This document shows positions 32,934 through 45,338 of a stretch of 64,000 bases of DNA, one piece after another (position 1 is the stretch's first letter; each line of letters opens with the position of its first letter). Source of the stretch: Paragyromitra xinjiangensis (Eukaryota > Ascomycota > Pezizomycetes > Pezizales > Discinaceae); assembly GCA_038503065.1 (NCBI GenBank), contig JBCAMK010000013.1, forward strand, positions 1,364,001-1,428,000, read 5' to 3'. The notes under the pieces were generated by a model. That model did not search any database. It saw only the letters and a list, made by a program, of their open reading frames with translations, and was not told the DNA's origin. The translations under genes were made by a program, and so were the position numbers.

Positions 32934-35900
32934 GTTGCGGATATGTGAGAAGAGGAACTGGAGAGGAGCTGAAGGGGCAAAAGGGGCCTTGAGTAAAGAC
33001 CGAACAAGATTTGGTGAGGTTGAGACGAGATGAGCTTGATTCCGAGGCAGTGTCGATGGTTGATAAACGGGCGTTAGCTCTGTACTGGTACTTACCTACC
33101 CGGGTTGCCAGGCTGAGTGACGCATTTGGGGGGTGACAGCGTAAGCAGCCAATGTAGGTGCCACAGTGTAAGCCACAAGGAACGGCGTCAAACAATAGGC
33201 ACGATGTCCCGAGATAGAGGTTATTTGATTTCAAATCTTTAAATAACGCGTTTTGTCTACATAATGTCTCTGTAAAGCTTGTCCGGACGAAGGGTTAGGG
33301 CTAGATTGAGGTTCAGTGATCAATTCATCGGTTAAGTTACGGAGTTACGGCCTCCGAGCCCAATTTGAGCATGGAACAACGTGCCTAGCTCAACCATAGG
33401 CGTGGAGGCGTGTGGCAGATCCGCAAACAGTCTCCCCGCTTCTCGCGTGTCGCAGATCGTAATGGGTTAGGGTTTGAGGATGCTAGGGCTGAGGATTTGA
33501 AGATGTTTCCCCGTCATTTCTTTTTCGCGCTTTAGTCTTAGTGTATTTGTGTCAATCTTGTAGAAGTTGATAGGAGATGGTTAGCGGAAAAAGCCAATGC
33601 TTATTTAAGAAGTAGGTAATGTAGTCAGACTGTGCGGTTACACCTAACAAGTAATTGACCAGTACCCCCCGAAACCCACTGCTTATCCCCAGCCGTTATG
33701 ATGCTTGTCCGAATCTACAGGCACGAATGGAATGACTCGCATGTGTATAGATAAACAGAAGTTCCAATGACTTTCTATCCCCACATATGCAGGCTACCCT
33801 CAGTCTAAAGATATCTCAGAAAAAAGAAAACGAAAAAGAAAGGAAAAAAAAACTTTAAATAACGGTAGTTATGATTGAACACGATAAATGCACCCCGAAA
33901 GAGAAAAGTAATTACTCCGTGCACAGCCTTCACTCGACCGGTCATAGTTGTCCCGATGCGGCTGTGTGCCGGACATAGGGAATCAGTAAAAGCATTGAAT
34001 TGATCATCTACATACCTCTTGTTCGAAGAGCCCAGAGAGTTTCTGCCTTGCGGCTTCGATAAAATATTTGGAGCCCAGCTGCATGGGATGGTGTGCCAAG
34101 AATGGGAAGATATCTATCGGCTAAGGCTACGAGGTTATCTGGATGCGAAGGCAATTGATACTAAAAATGATGGTCGTCTAGGAGTAGTAGAGGACTTTAG
34201 GGTATGTTATCGGTGCTGCATTAAGATTTTAGAAGCTGTAGGATGAAATACCAGACCCCTGTATGGCTTGTAGGGTAGGGGCGGCGGGTGGCTATTGGAT
34301 CTCGTTTCAAATAGATAGATACACAACATGTATGGCCAGGAGCGAGGAAAAGCACTCTATGAGGCTATGCACTGCAATTTACATGAACTCCAAAATTCGT
34401 TTGTCTAGCCTCAGCTAGTCGAGCCGAGCACAGAATCGTAAAGCGTTGAAACCCTCTAAAATCCCCAATCTCATCTTGGGTTTGGAGAGATAACACGAAG
34501 CGAGATTCTCAGCTTCAGCATTCAAAAAGATCTGCTTATCAGCACCCAGTTAGTCTCATATCTCGTTGGAGAATGAACTTTGCCTTAAAGCTCGCCTATA
34601 AAATATTACTATTTGGGTTAGATAAGCCACATACGACTATTTGTCGCACCGTTTCCTCGCTTCCCTTCCACCCTGTCTCTTTCCTGAGGAGCTTGTTTGA
34701 GCCACGACAAGGATGTCGTCTCATCCCATCCCTAGAGGGCAGTGTTTGAACCAGCCTTAAGACCTCAGGCCAGACTTTGGACTCGAGGGTTCTGACCCAT
34801 AAGTTTTATGTACGTTTAACACGTGTACCCGAAAACGAAGACTTTATTGGTGTATATCGCCATTGTCGATATGTCTAGACATTGGTACTGGTTCCAACTA
34901 TCCTCAAACGCAGATTCACAAAAGTATGGGCTTCAAGTTTCTCCTCGGGCCAGGTTAACCTATAAATAACATTAGATATCCTCTCAGCGCAAATGTGGGG
35001 CACCAGTATATTTTATTTCTTTGTACTCTAATTTCTTGTGATTGGTTAGTGTTTCTACTAGCTACAGTGACCCCAGAACTTATCACATGGAATGAGTCAT
35101 TGAAACCCCGTAATTCATGCTTGGAACTGTTTCTTAGCCATCCGATCCTAAAAACAGGTTAGCATGACCAACTGAGACGATATATCCTATCCTGTGCTTC
35201 GCCCCTCTAAGGTCTGGTACATCTTCACGCAACGCCGCTATCATGGAGTAGTGTCATGTAGAGTATCGCCTTAGCTGTAGAAACGACCAGGCTTCTGGCT
35301 TGGAAGAATAGCCGCACCTCAGATAGCCGCGTTATGGGTAGGATGGTCTTCGAGTTCTGGACGTTGATGAAATATTGACTGGTTTGTGTTGCTAATGAGT
35401 GTTCCCTCACTCCCTTGTAATCACGGTAGTATGGATGCCCTTTCCAGGCAGATTTTGATCCTCCTATTTAGTGGAGCCTCTTGATTTGAGCTTTCTTGGG
35501 AATGCCAATGTTAATACCAAGGGCATGCGATATGAAGGCACGATTTCAAGAGCCCAGTCTATGATGGCTGTAACGAAACAGTATGTTTTGGAGTGGGGTG
35601 CTATCACATACCATCTTTGCATGTCAAGTTTTACGCATTATCCCGCTAGACACGTCTTTCCACACCGATAGCCCTTACTGCATGTACCGACTCTTCCCCA
35701 CTAGAGCTAACCCTTGGCACCAACAGCCGAGCCATTGCCGCCCGCGCTATAATCTAGCGGATAAGGCCATCTGCATATTACCCACTCTTCTCACCATCTA
35801 GTTTTCTTGTGATTGGTTGATGTTTGCACTAGCGCCGTATAGTAAAGCTTTCAGATTGTTATGGCAGTCGAAACACCCCTTAGGGAGTGGCACAGAACTT

Positions 35901-36008
35901 TATTAGCCGAAAAACTAGGTTTTTTTTGGAGTTCGTGTTTATGCTTGGGTGGCACAGACGAGATATTTACTGCGGGATTTAATTTCCTTAGGAGATTGGC
36001 TTGGATTA
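32934..36008. other. Gene-free stretch with repeats
   Basis: No supportable gene. 32934-33240 is the TVP38 leader. Repeats related to 36568-36659 occur at 35038-35048 (short) and 35809-35895. The open frame at 34019-34246 matches nothing known. Confidence 0.5.
35809..35895. repeat. Dispersed repeat, copy related to 36568-36659
   Basis: This segment begins GTGATTGGTTGAT and ends with a GGGAGTGGCACAG motif, with CAGTCGAAACACC-like sequence between. The second copy at 36568-36659 has the same start and end and similar spacing. A short third copy starts at 35038. Identity is partial, judged by eye. Confidence 0.55.
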
Positions 36009-36192
36009 CAGTCGTATCTTACTATACCGAACCTTCACACAAGTGAATTCTTTGCTGTAACGAATGGATTCGGTCACACCTTTTTTTTTCACAGTGCTGC
36101 CCCATAGATATTGAATTTGCTGTAACGAATAATTTGCTATATCGTGCGAATTCTAGTGGATTATGTAGGTTCGATATAGCAAGGTACGACTG
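36009..36192. mobile_element. Miniature pogo/Fot1-like element, copy C (184 bp)
   Basis: The left end is CAGTCGTATCTTACTATACC; the right end read inward is CAGTCGTACCTTGCTATATCG. TA lies on both sides (36007-36008, 36193-36194). The internal sequence contains TGCTGTAACGAAT twice. It is related to copies A and B by length, ends and target site, but its ends have diverged. Confidence 0.8.
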
Positions 36193-36567
36193 TATGTTGT
36201 AGAGTGACAGAATTTTTCTCCAGAGGCGTTATTGTTCTGGAGATGGTATGGTTTCTGCGCGAACATGGTAAACTCCAGCCTGCATAAACCGTTACGCATA
36301 AGGTGCTTGGGAAATCGATGTCAATTTTCCTTAGGCGTAGGTCTTGTTAGTAGAGCACTCCATCTTCGTATTAAAATAAAAACTTGATTTTGGCGGGTGA
36401 GCTAAATTTGGGACTTTAATTTTAGTAATCGTTCCTCACTTTTCACGCGTCTGTAGGGTTGCATGTAGAGTTGTGGATTGCAATAGCCCGCCGAGACCGC
36501 ACCCGCCCCGGCGGCAACCAAGTCGCTACCGCCCATGCTATCCCACCGTCTCGCGCCTAGCCATTTT

Positions 36568-36659
36568 GTGATTGGTTGATATTTATACTGGCTTTATATG
36601 ATTGAATTATCCGATCGTCACTGCAGCAATTAAAACACCGCAGGGAGTGAGTGGCACAG
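36568..36659. repeat. Dispersed repeat within the promoter of the Kre9-like gene
   Basis: Second copy of the repeat at 35809-35895, starting GTGATTGGTTGAT and ending GTGGCACAG. It lies about 115-205 bp upstream of the start codon at 36774, so it may sit inside that promoter. Confidence 0.55.
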
Positions 36660-36773
36660 TACCACATGAGCCCCTTTCGCGTCTGTAAATCTCGAGTGAC
36701 TCTTAGTATAAGAGTATAAGGAGTACGCGGTTCCCAACCGGATGCCCCAATCCGCCAAACCAAAACCTCCGAG

Positions 36774-37520
36774 ATGCGATTCCAATTCAACCCCCTCCGC
36801 GCGCTGGCGCACACCATTCTCCTAACAACTGCTTATTGCCAAGACTGGAACTTCACCAACCCTCACGTTAACAGCACATTCGTGAAGGGACAGCCCGCCT
36901 TAATAACATGGAACACAACCTTAGGACCCGACTATCAACCACCATACACCCTTGACCTTGGAGTATTCGCTTCGTCCGGCATGGCAGTTTCGACTGTGAA
37001 ACTCCAGACCCTGAGCCAAAATCTTACCAACAATGGAAGTTACACCGGCTGGACTCCAGGCCTTGATATGTCGGATGATGGCGGCGAAAATAGCATGGGA
37101 TATCGTCTCATGATAAGTGGAAGCGGGCCTAACCCCGTAAACGGCTGGCTTTCGTCAATCTTTCTTTTGGTCGATCCTCCGGTCTCCTCTGCGGTCCCTT
37201 CTGCAACTCCTACATCATCAGGAGCGTCTCAAACGGGTAACACGCCGAGCGTGACATCCACGGATACGCCTCCATCTAGTAGCTCTTCAGGCAGTGCTTC
37301 TCGCGGTACTTCGGCGGCAGTTATTGGGGGTGCGGTTGGAGGTGTCGTCGGAGGGCTTATTATCATTGCACTCATTGCTTTCATTATTGTGAGGGAAAAA
37401 GGTTGGCGGAAAAAATCAGTTGGGCCACCTGAGGCCAAACCAAGCTTTAGAAGTTCGGAGGAAGGTGGAGAGGTATGGGAAAACGCGACTACACGGTTGA
37501 AGTCAACGAATCCCCCTTAG
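36774..37520 (+). CDS. Kre9-like cell-surface protein with a transmembrane anchor
   Basis: A single-exon gene of 248 residues. Residues 1-22 form a signal peptide (ALAHTILLTTAYC). Residues about 25-135 look like the Kre9/Knh1 N-terminal domain of Ser/Thr-rich fungal wall proteins: WNFTNPHVNSTFVKGQPALITWNT, a typical opening of this beta-sandwich, with several N-glycosylation sequons, ending GWLSSIFLLVD. A Ser/Thr/Pro-rich stalk (about 137-180) follows, probably O-glycosylated. A Gly/Ile-rich membrane segment (AVIGGAVGGVVGGLIIIALIAF) and a short basic cytosolic tail complete a type I membrane protein at the cell surface, possibly a wall-sensing or wall-associated protein. The exact role is unknown. 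Confidence 0.85.
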   Translation: MRFQFNPLRALAHTILLTTAYCQDWNFTNPHVNSTFVKGQPALITWNTTLGPDYQPPYTLDLGVFASSGMAVSTVKLQTLSQNLTNNGSYTGWTPGLDMSDDGGENSMGYRLMISGSGPNPVNGWLSSIFLLVDPPVSSAVPSATPTSSGASQTGNTPSVTSTDTPPSSSSSGSASRGTSAAVIGGAVGGVVGGLIIIALIAFIIVREKGWRKKSVGPPEAKPSFRSSEEGGEVWENATTRLKSTNPP

Positions 37521-39932
37521 GGTTGTGGTTCTTTGTAATATAGAGTTGTTTGGGTGTTTTACCTTGAGCTGGAACTTCAAGGTTTGATTATTATGGCTAG
37601 GGTATTTGGTCCTAGGGACGATAATAGGACATATGATTTGGACTAAGTGTGGGGAGGGGAGATATTAAAGGCATTGGTTATGATGGCGTTTATGTTTATC
37701 CCTTTTGTCTTTCATTTGTTCTAGGTTTCTTTTTCTTTTTAAACCTGCTTAAGTGGGGGGGGGTTAGAGGTCTAAATGGTGCCCTGACATCTGGGCTTAC
37801 ATTACCGTGCAATGATACGAATCAAGGGGTATGTAGCAAGAAATACGTATATAAGAGCAGATTCAGAGTGGGTTTCCATATAAGTAGTCGTATTCCCCGC
37901 CTAAGATCTCCAAGATCCAATTCTTATGCAAAGCCATTATCATCCATTCGAGCTACCGAAAAATAAATTCTCGAGAACTTGTAAAGTATTGTACTAAGTA
38001 TTATAGATAGGGCAAATGACCCCGCTGACGCTTTCCCTAGGTGGAGCGATTCCAACATTGATACAAACATCGTTTGGGGCAAGATTTTCCCCCCTCTTAT
38101 GGTGTGTTTGCAAGTCACACGTGAACGGAAGCTGTAATAATCAGCTCTCCCCCAGGCTGAGTCATCGCTCGCACGCTGCTAGTGATTGGGATCCTAGTTC
38201 TGGCGAAAAAAATCCCCCAAACTTGATGCCGAGAGCTCATACATACTCGGGCTGCTCTTGCAGCATAAACTGACACCAAATATACCATAGAGACCTGTGA
38301 TAAGATGATTTGTGCTGATATATAGCTGACGACCTACCCTCAGTACATGGTATATTATGTCAGAGTTATCAGTGGTCCTTGAGGTTTTACGATATATCTT
38401 TGGGTGGCCTTCAGATTGCGGAGATAAAAAATTGCGCCTGTATGTCGATAAGTATCATCGATGGCTCGGGAAGAGTCGAAGTGACAAGATTGTTGGTCGC
38501 AATCAAAGTTCATTCGCTTTAGATAAGGTGATTCGGTCAGGCTCCCTCACGTGTACAAGGCTTCAGCGGTCATAGCCCTCTCCGCTTTCGGCCAATGTAG
38601 CTAAACGGAATCTATCGAATGATAATTGAGTATTAAGTGTAGGACAGGTTTCATGCATGATATTGTACCAGTGATACTATCTAATAATGTAGTTCTTCGG
38701 CCCTGGTTTTTCTCCGCTATTTTAGCCCCTTCTATCAAGAACCTATCTAGATTCAGTAAAAATCTTGAGTGTTAGCTATATTCTAGTGAGGTATGGTCTT
38801 GAAATACCCCAAAGTGTTTGGGCGGTAGCACAATTCAACTTCACCCAGGTATTCAGTTCGTTAAGCATGCCTAAAAAGGGGATGTAGGTGTTGTGAGTAC
38901 AAATGTTGCATCCATGCTAAGCTACTATTCTACAGTACGTACCTATCATTTACTATTCAGTACCTTCAAATTTTTCGCCTCGCTAGATAAGCTCGGACAT
39001 AATTGTGACTGTTGAGACCTAGTGCATTATCCTCTCTGATCAGGGTTGTGGGCGTATACGGTGGAGTAGGTCTATAGTGGCTCCATAGAATGGAAATCTC
39101 ATAGTTCTATCGATATATCTTCATACCCTCGACTCGAGTATAACACCTAGGATAACCCCAGCCGATAGCTACGAAAGTACAGTTGCCTTAAGGTGTCTCT
39201 AACACCATGATAGCTACTCACTCATGCTTATAGGAGTCCGACCATAACGCCTGGATTACAGCAGATCTCGAGATTATAATCCTCAGGTATCAAATACAAT
39301 CACCGTGGCTAACATATGGCCTATTGGCATTCAAACAGATCTAAGTGCCCTGTGCCCTAGGGTGTGGGCCATAGAGCATATAATGATGATTATTATTAAT
39401 TAATGCCCTAAATACGTTTGGAAAAGCGATTAGGGCTCACGCGAGACTGTAGTGATCTTTCGTGATTCAGTCGACTTATCACATAAGTCGCGTGCGTGTG
39501 TAAGCAACGGGGCTCAACACTTGTTTATCATAAAGCTTGCATTTGAATCATGGGTACAGTCTTGCCATATTAAGCCAACACTCGCTTTACCGGTGGTTCT
39601 AGTCAACCGAGGAAATATTAGTAACGGGGGATTAGTTATTGTTGATTGTTGTTCCTAGCCAAAATTCCGAACACTTGGTAAGGCGAGTGCTGATCGTCTG
39701 AAAAGCTGTCATGCACGTAAGAACCGGGAATAGTTACATACATGTACTTCCTCCCATTAAAGCTTTGGTACCGATGAGGAGTTCACTCGGTATATATTTT
39801 GTGCGATTAGGCTGTTTGTGCGTTGGCAGATGTGTGTTTAGGAAAGTGATATGTCGTTACATGCGGTTTCTTACGAAATACATCGTCTCCGGAATTAGTA
39901 CCTTGTTTAAAACTCGATCTTATTCTGTCACA

Positions 39933-39990
39933 TCGATGCACGCACATGCCATGAGTGTGGCATACTAAATGCCAAATTGTGAACCGTGCA
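39933..39990. repeat. Diverged repeat pair, copy 1 (copy 2 at 40682-40743)
   Basis: Both copies begin TCGATGCACGC and share a later block ATGCCAAATTRTGAACCGTGCA (R is G here, A in copy 2). A shorter echo, GAGAACCGTGCACGCC, lies near 40416. This may be an old duplicated mobile or tandem sequence. Confidence 0.5.
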
Positions 39991-40681
39991 CTTGCTTTCG
40001 CGAGTAACTGACCCAAAGTTAATTCTATTGGGAGGACTCCGAGTAGGTAGCGCGTATAATATAGGATATAGCAAATAGGACTAGGGCTGGAGGGCTTTGA
40101 CATTATTGGTCGAGGTAACTATTCGGGTAGAATTTGATGTCCGTTTACTTGCATTTGAGCCTCAACGTCTATTCGACCAGTCATTATGTGTCCTCGATCT
40201 GGTCTTTTTTTGTTATTTCTGATATTCTGCGGTACACATGTCTCTTGCATACCCTATGTAGATCTTTTCTCAATTCCCGGGATCGATGCCACTGTAAAGT
40301 TGAACATCGATTGTTCATTCAAGATCTAGTGATCACTGCCGCTCGATTAATTTTCAGTGGATCAGAACATCGCATCGCTGCTATGTGACAGCAGTGGAGT
40401 AGATGCTACCTGCTTGAGAACCGTGCACGCCTGGTTTGGTTTTAAAGTATTGCTAGCTCAAACCCAAGCCCATAACTAGCCTGTCGTGTGTAGCGTTCGA
40501 GTTCTTCAAGGGAGCCAGTTCCCGTCGCTACTACGGAAACAGTGTTGTACTGCTACGTACCTATATTGCGAAACTGTACTATTCTCAATTTGCCCAAAAA
40601 TACAATTACCGGTAGTTACGCAGTTATGCGGGTGTCAATTGTCCTTCACTGTTGTCTCCACGATCTAAATCCATTCCCGCT

Positions 40682-40743
40682 TCGATGCACGCCGGGAATG
40701 ATTATGAGCATGGAATATTACATGCCAAATTATGAACCGTGCA
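40682..40743. repeat. Diverged repeat pair, copy 2
   Basis: See copy 1 at 39933-39990. Spacing inside this copy differs by a few bases, so this is an old repeat. Confidence 0.5.
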
Positions 40744-43091
40744 TCTTCACCGATCCGAATACCGAGCCTACATGTAGTTCGGCTCGCAAAATACCGTGGG
40801 TTCCACCGATACACATCCCGAATACTCTTGAGGGCTACATATGCAGACTCTTTTCGAATCCCCAAGACTAGCGTCCACATCATCGTTTTGCTATCCGAAT
40901 CTTGAACATCCAAACTTTGAAGCATTGACCCTTACTTTGCCCTCTATTGGCAAGACCCGCTTAACAGCAGTACCTACATGTAGTTATCCCGATGTGGCCT
41001 GTAGCGTGGTAATGGTTCCGTCGCTCTCGAATGCTGCTGGGATGTCTTTGGCCCTGCGGGGTTCAGCATCAAGAAAGTTAACTTACCGCTCCATAAGATA
41101 GCCTCATGGTTGATTGGATTTCGTCCCGCTGAATTTAGGTCAACGGCACAACGAACATGGCATTCCCGACTACCGGTGTCTGAACTTTAGAGAACCGAGT
41201 GCTACTCTACAGGGCCTCCCTAGTGCCTTTTTGCCACGAGTACTGCTCCTCGAGGTCAAGGCTACACATGCCGTATGCCGTTGCCGGTTTAGGATCCTCT
41301 GCGTTTAAGTTTCGCTGCTTGAAGTTTCGCTCACCGTCAGGACAAATTCAAACATTCAAAAAGGGGACGTGCCCAAGAATGCTGTTCTACTCTAATAGGA
41401 ATCGAGCCAATCCCTGGTATTCGGGTTCACGTCCCATTTCAATTGGTAGAGCAGCGGGATTTAAAACTTTTTGTAATTTTTTTTCTGCCGGCCAGGGCAA
41501 GGGGAAACGGGAATCACGAGTCCCATTTTTAATAACGAGTCACTGGACCGGGAGGGATGCACGACAACGAAGGCGGACGGGATGGAAACTCGTCCAGGGG
41601 TACCTACCTTTTACTACGGATTATCAGCTGGCCCTGTTCGGTTTCCTGGGCGGCTCTGCAGGTACTCGAGCGGTAATGCTGATTGATCACGAAGAGGGCC
41701 ATCGTGAGCGATGTGAAGGGAGTTTTCTTGTGGGTGTCCGAGACAATGTGGGACGATTAATGTGGGACAGATGAATAATCTTCCTGTGTCTCAGTCAGCC
41801 GGCCGTACGTAAGGAAGGGAAAATCTCACTGAGCAATGCTTGCGTACTGTAATCGTAGGAAGAAAAAGAAAAAAAAAGGAAGGGATTGAAGGTATGATGT
41901 TCTGTCTACATCCTCTCCACCGTCGATTACGAGAAATAATCAATTGGGCGGTGAGTTTTGAAGGTATTCACCGTGAACGAATATCAGACAATTGAGGGAT
42001 ACCCAAGGACCAGTTACTGCCCCGGGAACTAGTGGGGGATTTCCGGAAATTTGTTAGATTGGAAGTCTACACCACATGGTCCATCACCACAGTAGAGGAT
42101 TGGCGGCTAAAAAAGGTAACGCTAACCTTGCAGGTATGCGAGCAGCAGGAGGCAACAGGCAGGCAACAGGCAGCAAGAGAGAGGAAGAAACAAAATGCGG
42201 TTGATGCTGCGCGAATTGGGTCGGACCGCGAAACATACGTGGTCTGTACGAGGGATAGAGTGGTATTTATCTGGGTAGATTGATGATGGATGATGCTAGA
42301 GCAGAGCTGAAATCTCGGGGTTAAAGGCTGACTGAATCCACCGTGAGGCAGAGATGGAATAGGAAGGCCAGCGAAACTTACTATTGAATAATACTAGGGG
42401 AGCGACGTACAAGTGGGACTCTTGTATACGAAGTTCACGAAGACTCTGGGGTACCCCACCTCTATCCTCTCTATCACAGCTCAGAGTGGAATGTGGTTGC
42501 TGGTCGCTGACGCAGGCAGATACCTAGTCTAGGTAAAGTTACTCTTGAGGGCTTTGGCGGCAGTACCCGACTCCTGTTTGGGTGAATTACAATATACAGC
42601 TCGCACGAGTGTCGTCCCCACCCTGGCTGGTTGAGGCGGTCAACTTGACTTCGTCGTAGGTAGCCTCCCGCCCATCCATCCCACCCCGATTAAACCTTAC
42701 CCCATCTTGCTTCTCTAACTCGTACCTCTCTTCCCAACACAACCAGCCTCTCTATTCCACTACCACCCCCCTACCTTCCTATCACCTGCAACTGTCAACA
42801 ACTCCCATCTCCCGTCAAACCCCCTTTTTCATCTCTCATCATCTCGCCCATCAATATATACTCCTCTCCTGCTCCTCTCTGGGCCCTCTGCTTCAACTCT
42901 CTCTTTCTGTTCTAGATTCTGCTTATCGTTTATCGTCGAAACCTTAATCTCGGGAACTCTGCAAATCATCCCCCCCCCTTTTGTGGTAACGCAACGTAAA
43001 GGACACGGTTTATCATTCTCTCGAATCACCCTCATCCTCGGGCTCCTTTCTGAGAGCTCCGAAGAAAAAAAAAGCTCCCTCCGTGCTCGCT

Positions 43092-45338
43092 ATGATCTCG
43101 GACGAGCTCTTTGAGGAGTGCATCGCGATTCTCCAAGGTTTGGCCTGCCAGAATCCAGCAAGCAAAGCACGTAGCCGAGAAAGAAGAGCTCCCTCGCTAA
43201 CCTCCCGCCCGCGCGCCGATTGAAATAAAGACTTGAATCTGCTGGAAGAGGACCAGGCCGAACGCGTTTCGCAGCTCATCGCATCTAAAACCGACCTCAC
43301 TGGTTCAGCTCTCGATAATGAGACCCTCGATGTGCTCTGGCGGCATCGCGAGAAAACGAGCCCTACGGCTTCTCCCCCGATACGGCACAGCCACACGATA
43401 GTTCGCAGAGCTTCCCCAGCACCGTGGCAATTCGCACGGGTTGGGACTCCAACTCCAAGTCTGGGGAGTACCCCGCCAATGGTTCCTCCGGGATTTTCGC
43501 CGTCATTTATGGGGAAGGGGAGTCCATTCCCTTCGCCCAGACCAAGCCCGAGGTTGGCGTATTCGTCCCCTCTTATCCCCCACTCTCCGAATCTAAACAA
43601 CTACGAACCTGCATTCACGGCAGACACTGGTCTGCCACCTGAGATGTACGGGGATTTTGGGAGCGAAACTGTCGCATGGCTGGTTGGTGACGATAGTACC
43701 ATGGGCTATGGAGGTAGGGCTGTGTTACAGGAAAATATGTCGCCTCATGACATGCTTCGCTCGGTTCTTGGCGAGGGTAGATCGGATGAAGAGATTGAAC
43801 ACGCATTGGAAGTGTGTGGGTACGATCTCAGCGCTACCTTGACAATGTTGATGGAACAGCAACAGGGCAATTTGGGTGGGGGACTATCTCCAGAGGGGCA
43901 CGCTACTGTTATCGGCAAGTCTACGACACCAGCCCCAATGGTCCGTCCAGTAACCCCTCGTAATGGCGTTGTATGTCGTTTCTTTTTGTCGACTGGTCAA
44001 TGCCTGCGCGCAGATTGTCGCTTTTCTCACGATCTTGGCACTACGATTTGCAAATATTGGCTTATGGGATCTTGTCTCGCTGGTGATACGTGCATTTTTT
44101 CCCACGATCCGACTATGTCCGTTTCGAAAATGACGCTCGATGGCGGCAGTCGTAGCTCTACACCGGCTCCGCAGCTTCAATTTCACGACCCAGCTTCATT
44201 CCCGTCCTTGACTTCCGAGCAATGGGGCTCTATGGGAAATGGTGGGCAATCTGTTGTAGGTCCACCGCCTGGTTTCAAGCTCCCCATCTCTCGCCCGAAT
44301 TCTCGCCAGCAATTCCGCGAACGTGAGCAGAACTCAACTCCTGTTCCTCCAGTTGATGATACGGAAGCTTTCCCGTCTCTCAGTAGCAGCGCGAAAGCTT
44401 CCGGCCATGGCAAGAAGCGCCGTAATAATAGAAACGAGAATAACATCCCAACTGGGCCTTCTTCGCTTGCCGACGTAGTACGCATGACTCCATCTCCATC
44501 CCCTCATTCAAATCGCAATTCTGCTGCCTCTTCTGGTGCACCCTCGAATCGCTGGTCTGGGACTGGGGGATCACCGTCATCAAAACGTTCCTCGCGTGTT
44601 TCAGCGTCGCATATCCCAGCACCGCAGCAGATTCCTTGGTTGGAAACCGGCGCCTCCCTTAATAGGAGTTATCTTAAGCATCGGAAAGAAGCTATCTCTC
44701 ACGGTGTGCTGAGAGCTAAGTATCTTCAGCTTGCCAACTCTGCTTGGCAGCGCAATGACGCAAAGGCGGCAAAAGAACATAGCCGTAAAGCAAATAATGA
44801 AAATATGGCAATGATGAAGGCACACAAAGAGGCTTCAAAGGCAATCTACGAAGAGCGCAATAAGGAGACTGCAAGGGCTGGTGGCGCTGAGTTATTTGTG
44901 GATTTACATGGTTGTCCTCTCCTTTCATCTCTATTTTTTCTACTTAATTGACATTTTCCCCTAGGTCTCCTTCCAGACGAAGCTGTCAAATATCTCGAAG
45001 AAATTCTTGTTGAACACCAAACCTCCGCTCGTCCCCTCTATGCCATCATCGGCACAGGTCATCACTCTAAAGGCGGTAAAGATAAGTTAGGCAAAACCCT
45101 TCGAGCATTCCTAGACGATTGGAAATACGCGTATCGAGAATTCTCTGCTAGTGGTGATAGGAATGCTCAAGGCGGGATATTAGGAATTGATCCTAGTAGC
45201 TTCGATAAGACTCTTTTGGCGCTGGTGCAAGGTAATAGTGAAGGAGAAATCGGTGTAGAGGCGGTGGTGATTGGGAGTGGAGTAGTGGGAGGGGAGAAGA
45301 AGAAGGATCCTCCAAAGGGCCCGGGTAAGAAAAAGTAG
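43092..45338 (+). CDS. CUE, CCCH zinc-finger and Smr domain protein, three exons
   Basis: Exons 43092-43137, 43231-44910 and 44965-45338 give 699 residues. The introns are 43138-43230 (branch gctaac, acceptor aaag) and 44911-44964 (gttgtc...cctag). The tiny first exon gives MISDELFEECIAILQ, continued by DLNLLEEDQAERV. Domains in order: an N-terminal helical segment, a CUE-like segment at about 185-225 (SPHDMLRSVLG, EEIEHALEVCGYDLSATLTML), two CCCH fingers at about 264-307 (CRFFLSTGQC...CRFSH and CKYWLMGSC...CIFSH), a Ser/Pro-rich linker, DUF1771 near 495-560 and a C-terminal Smr domain with DLHG (residues 573-576) and GTGHHS (605-610). CUE plus Smr is the layout of Cue2, the no-go-decay endonuclease that cuts mRNA at collided ribosomes; the CCCH pair points to RNA binding. 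A role in mRNA surveillance is inference. Confidence 0.92.

Larger units (their letters stand above)
37521..43091. other. Long gene-poor stretch
   Basis: 5.5 kb with no supportable gene. The 191-codon plus-strand frame at 41199-41774 and others at 40542-40871 look like chance frames. A related sequence pair lies at 39933-39990 and 40682-40743. The CTACATGTAG palindrome occurs at 40774 and 40975. 42660-43000 is strongly pyrimidine-rich and is probably the leader and promoter of the CUE/CCCH/Smr gene. Confidence 0.5.

Noticed and set aside
41411..41470. tRNA-like fragment: GGGTTCACGTCCC followed by CAATTGGTAGAGCAGCGG, a T-arm then a D-arm look-alike, with T runs after
   Set aside because: The order of arms is wrong, no acceptor or anticodon stems can be closed, and a permuted tRNA is too strong a claim for this evidence.
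41199..41774. 191-codon plus-strand frame
   Set aside because: Long but not protein-like: it overlaps the tRNA-like fragment and has no recognisable motif.
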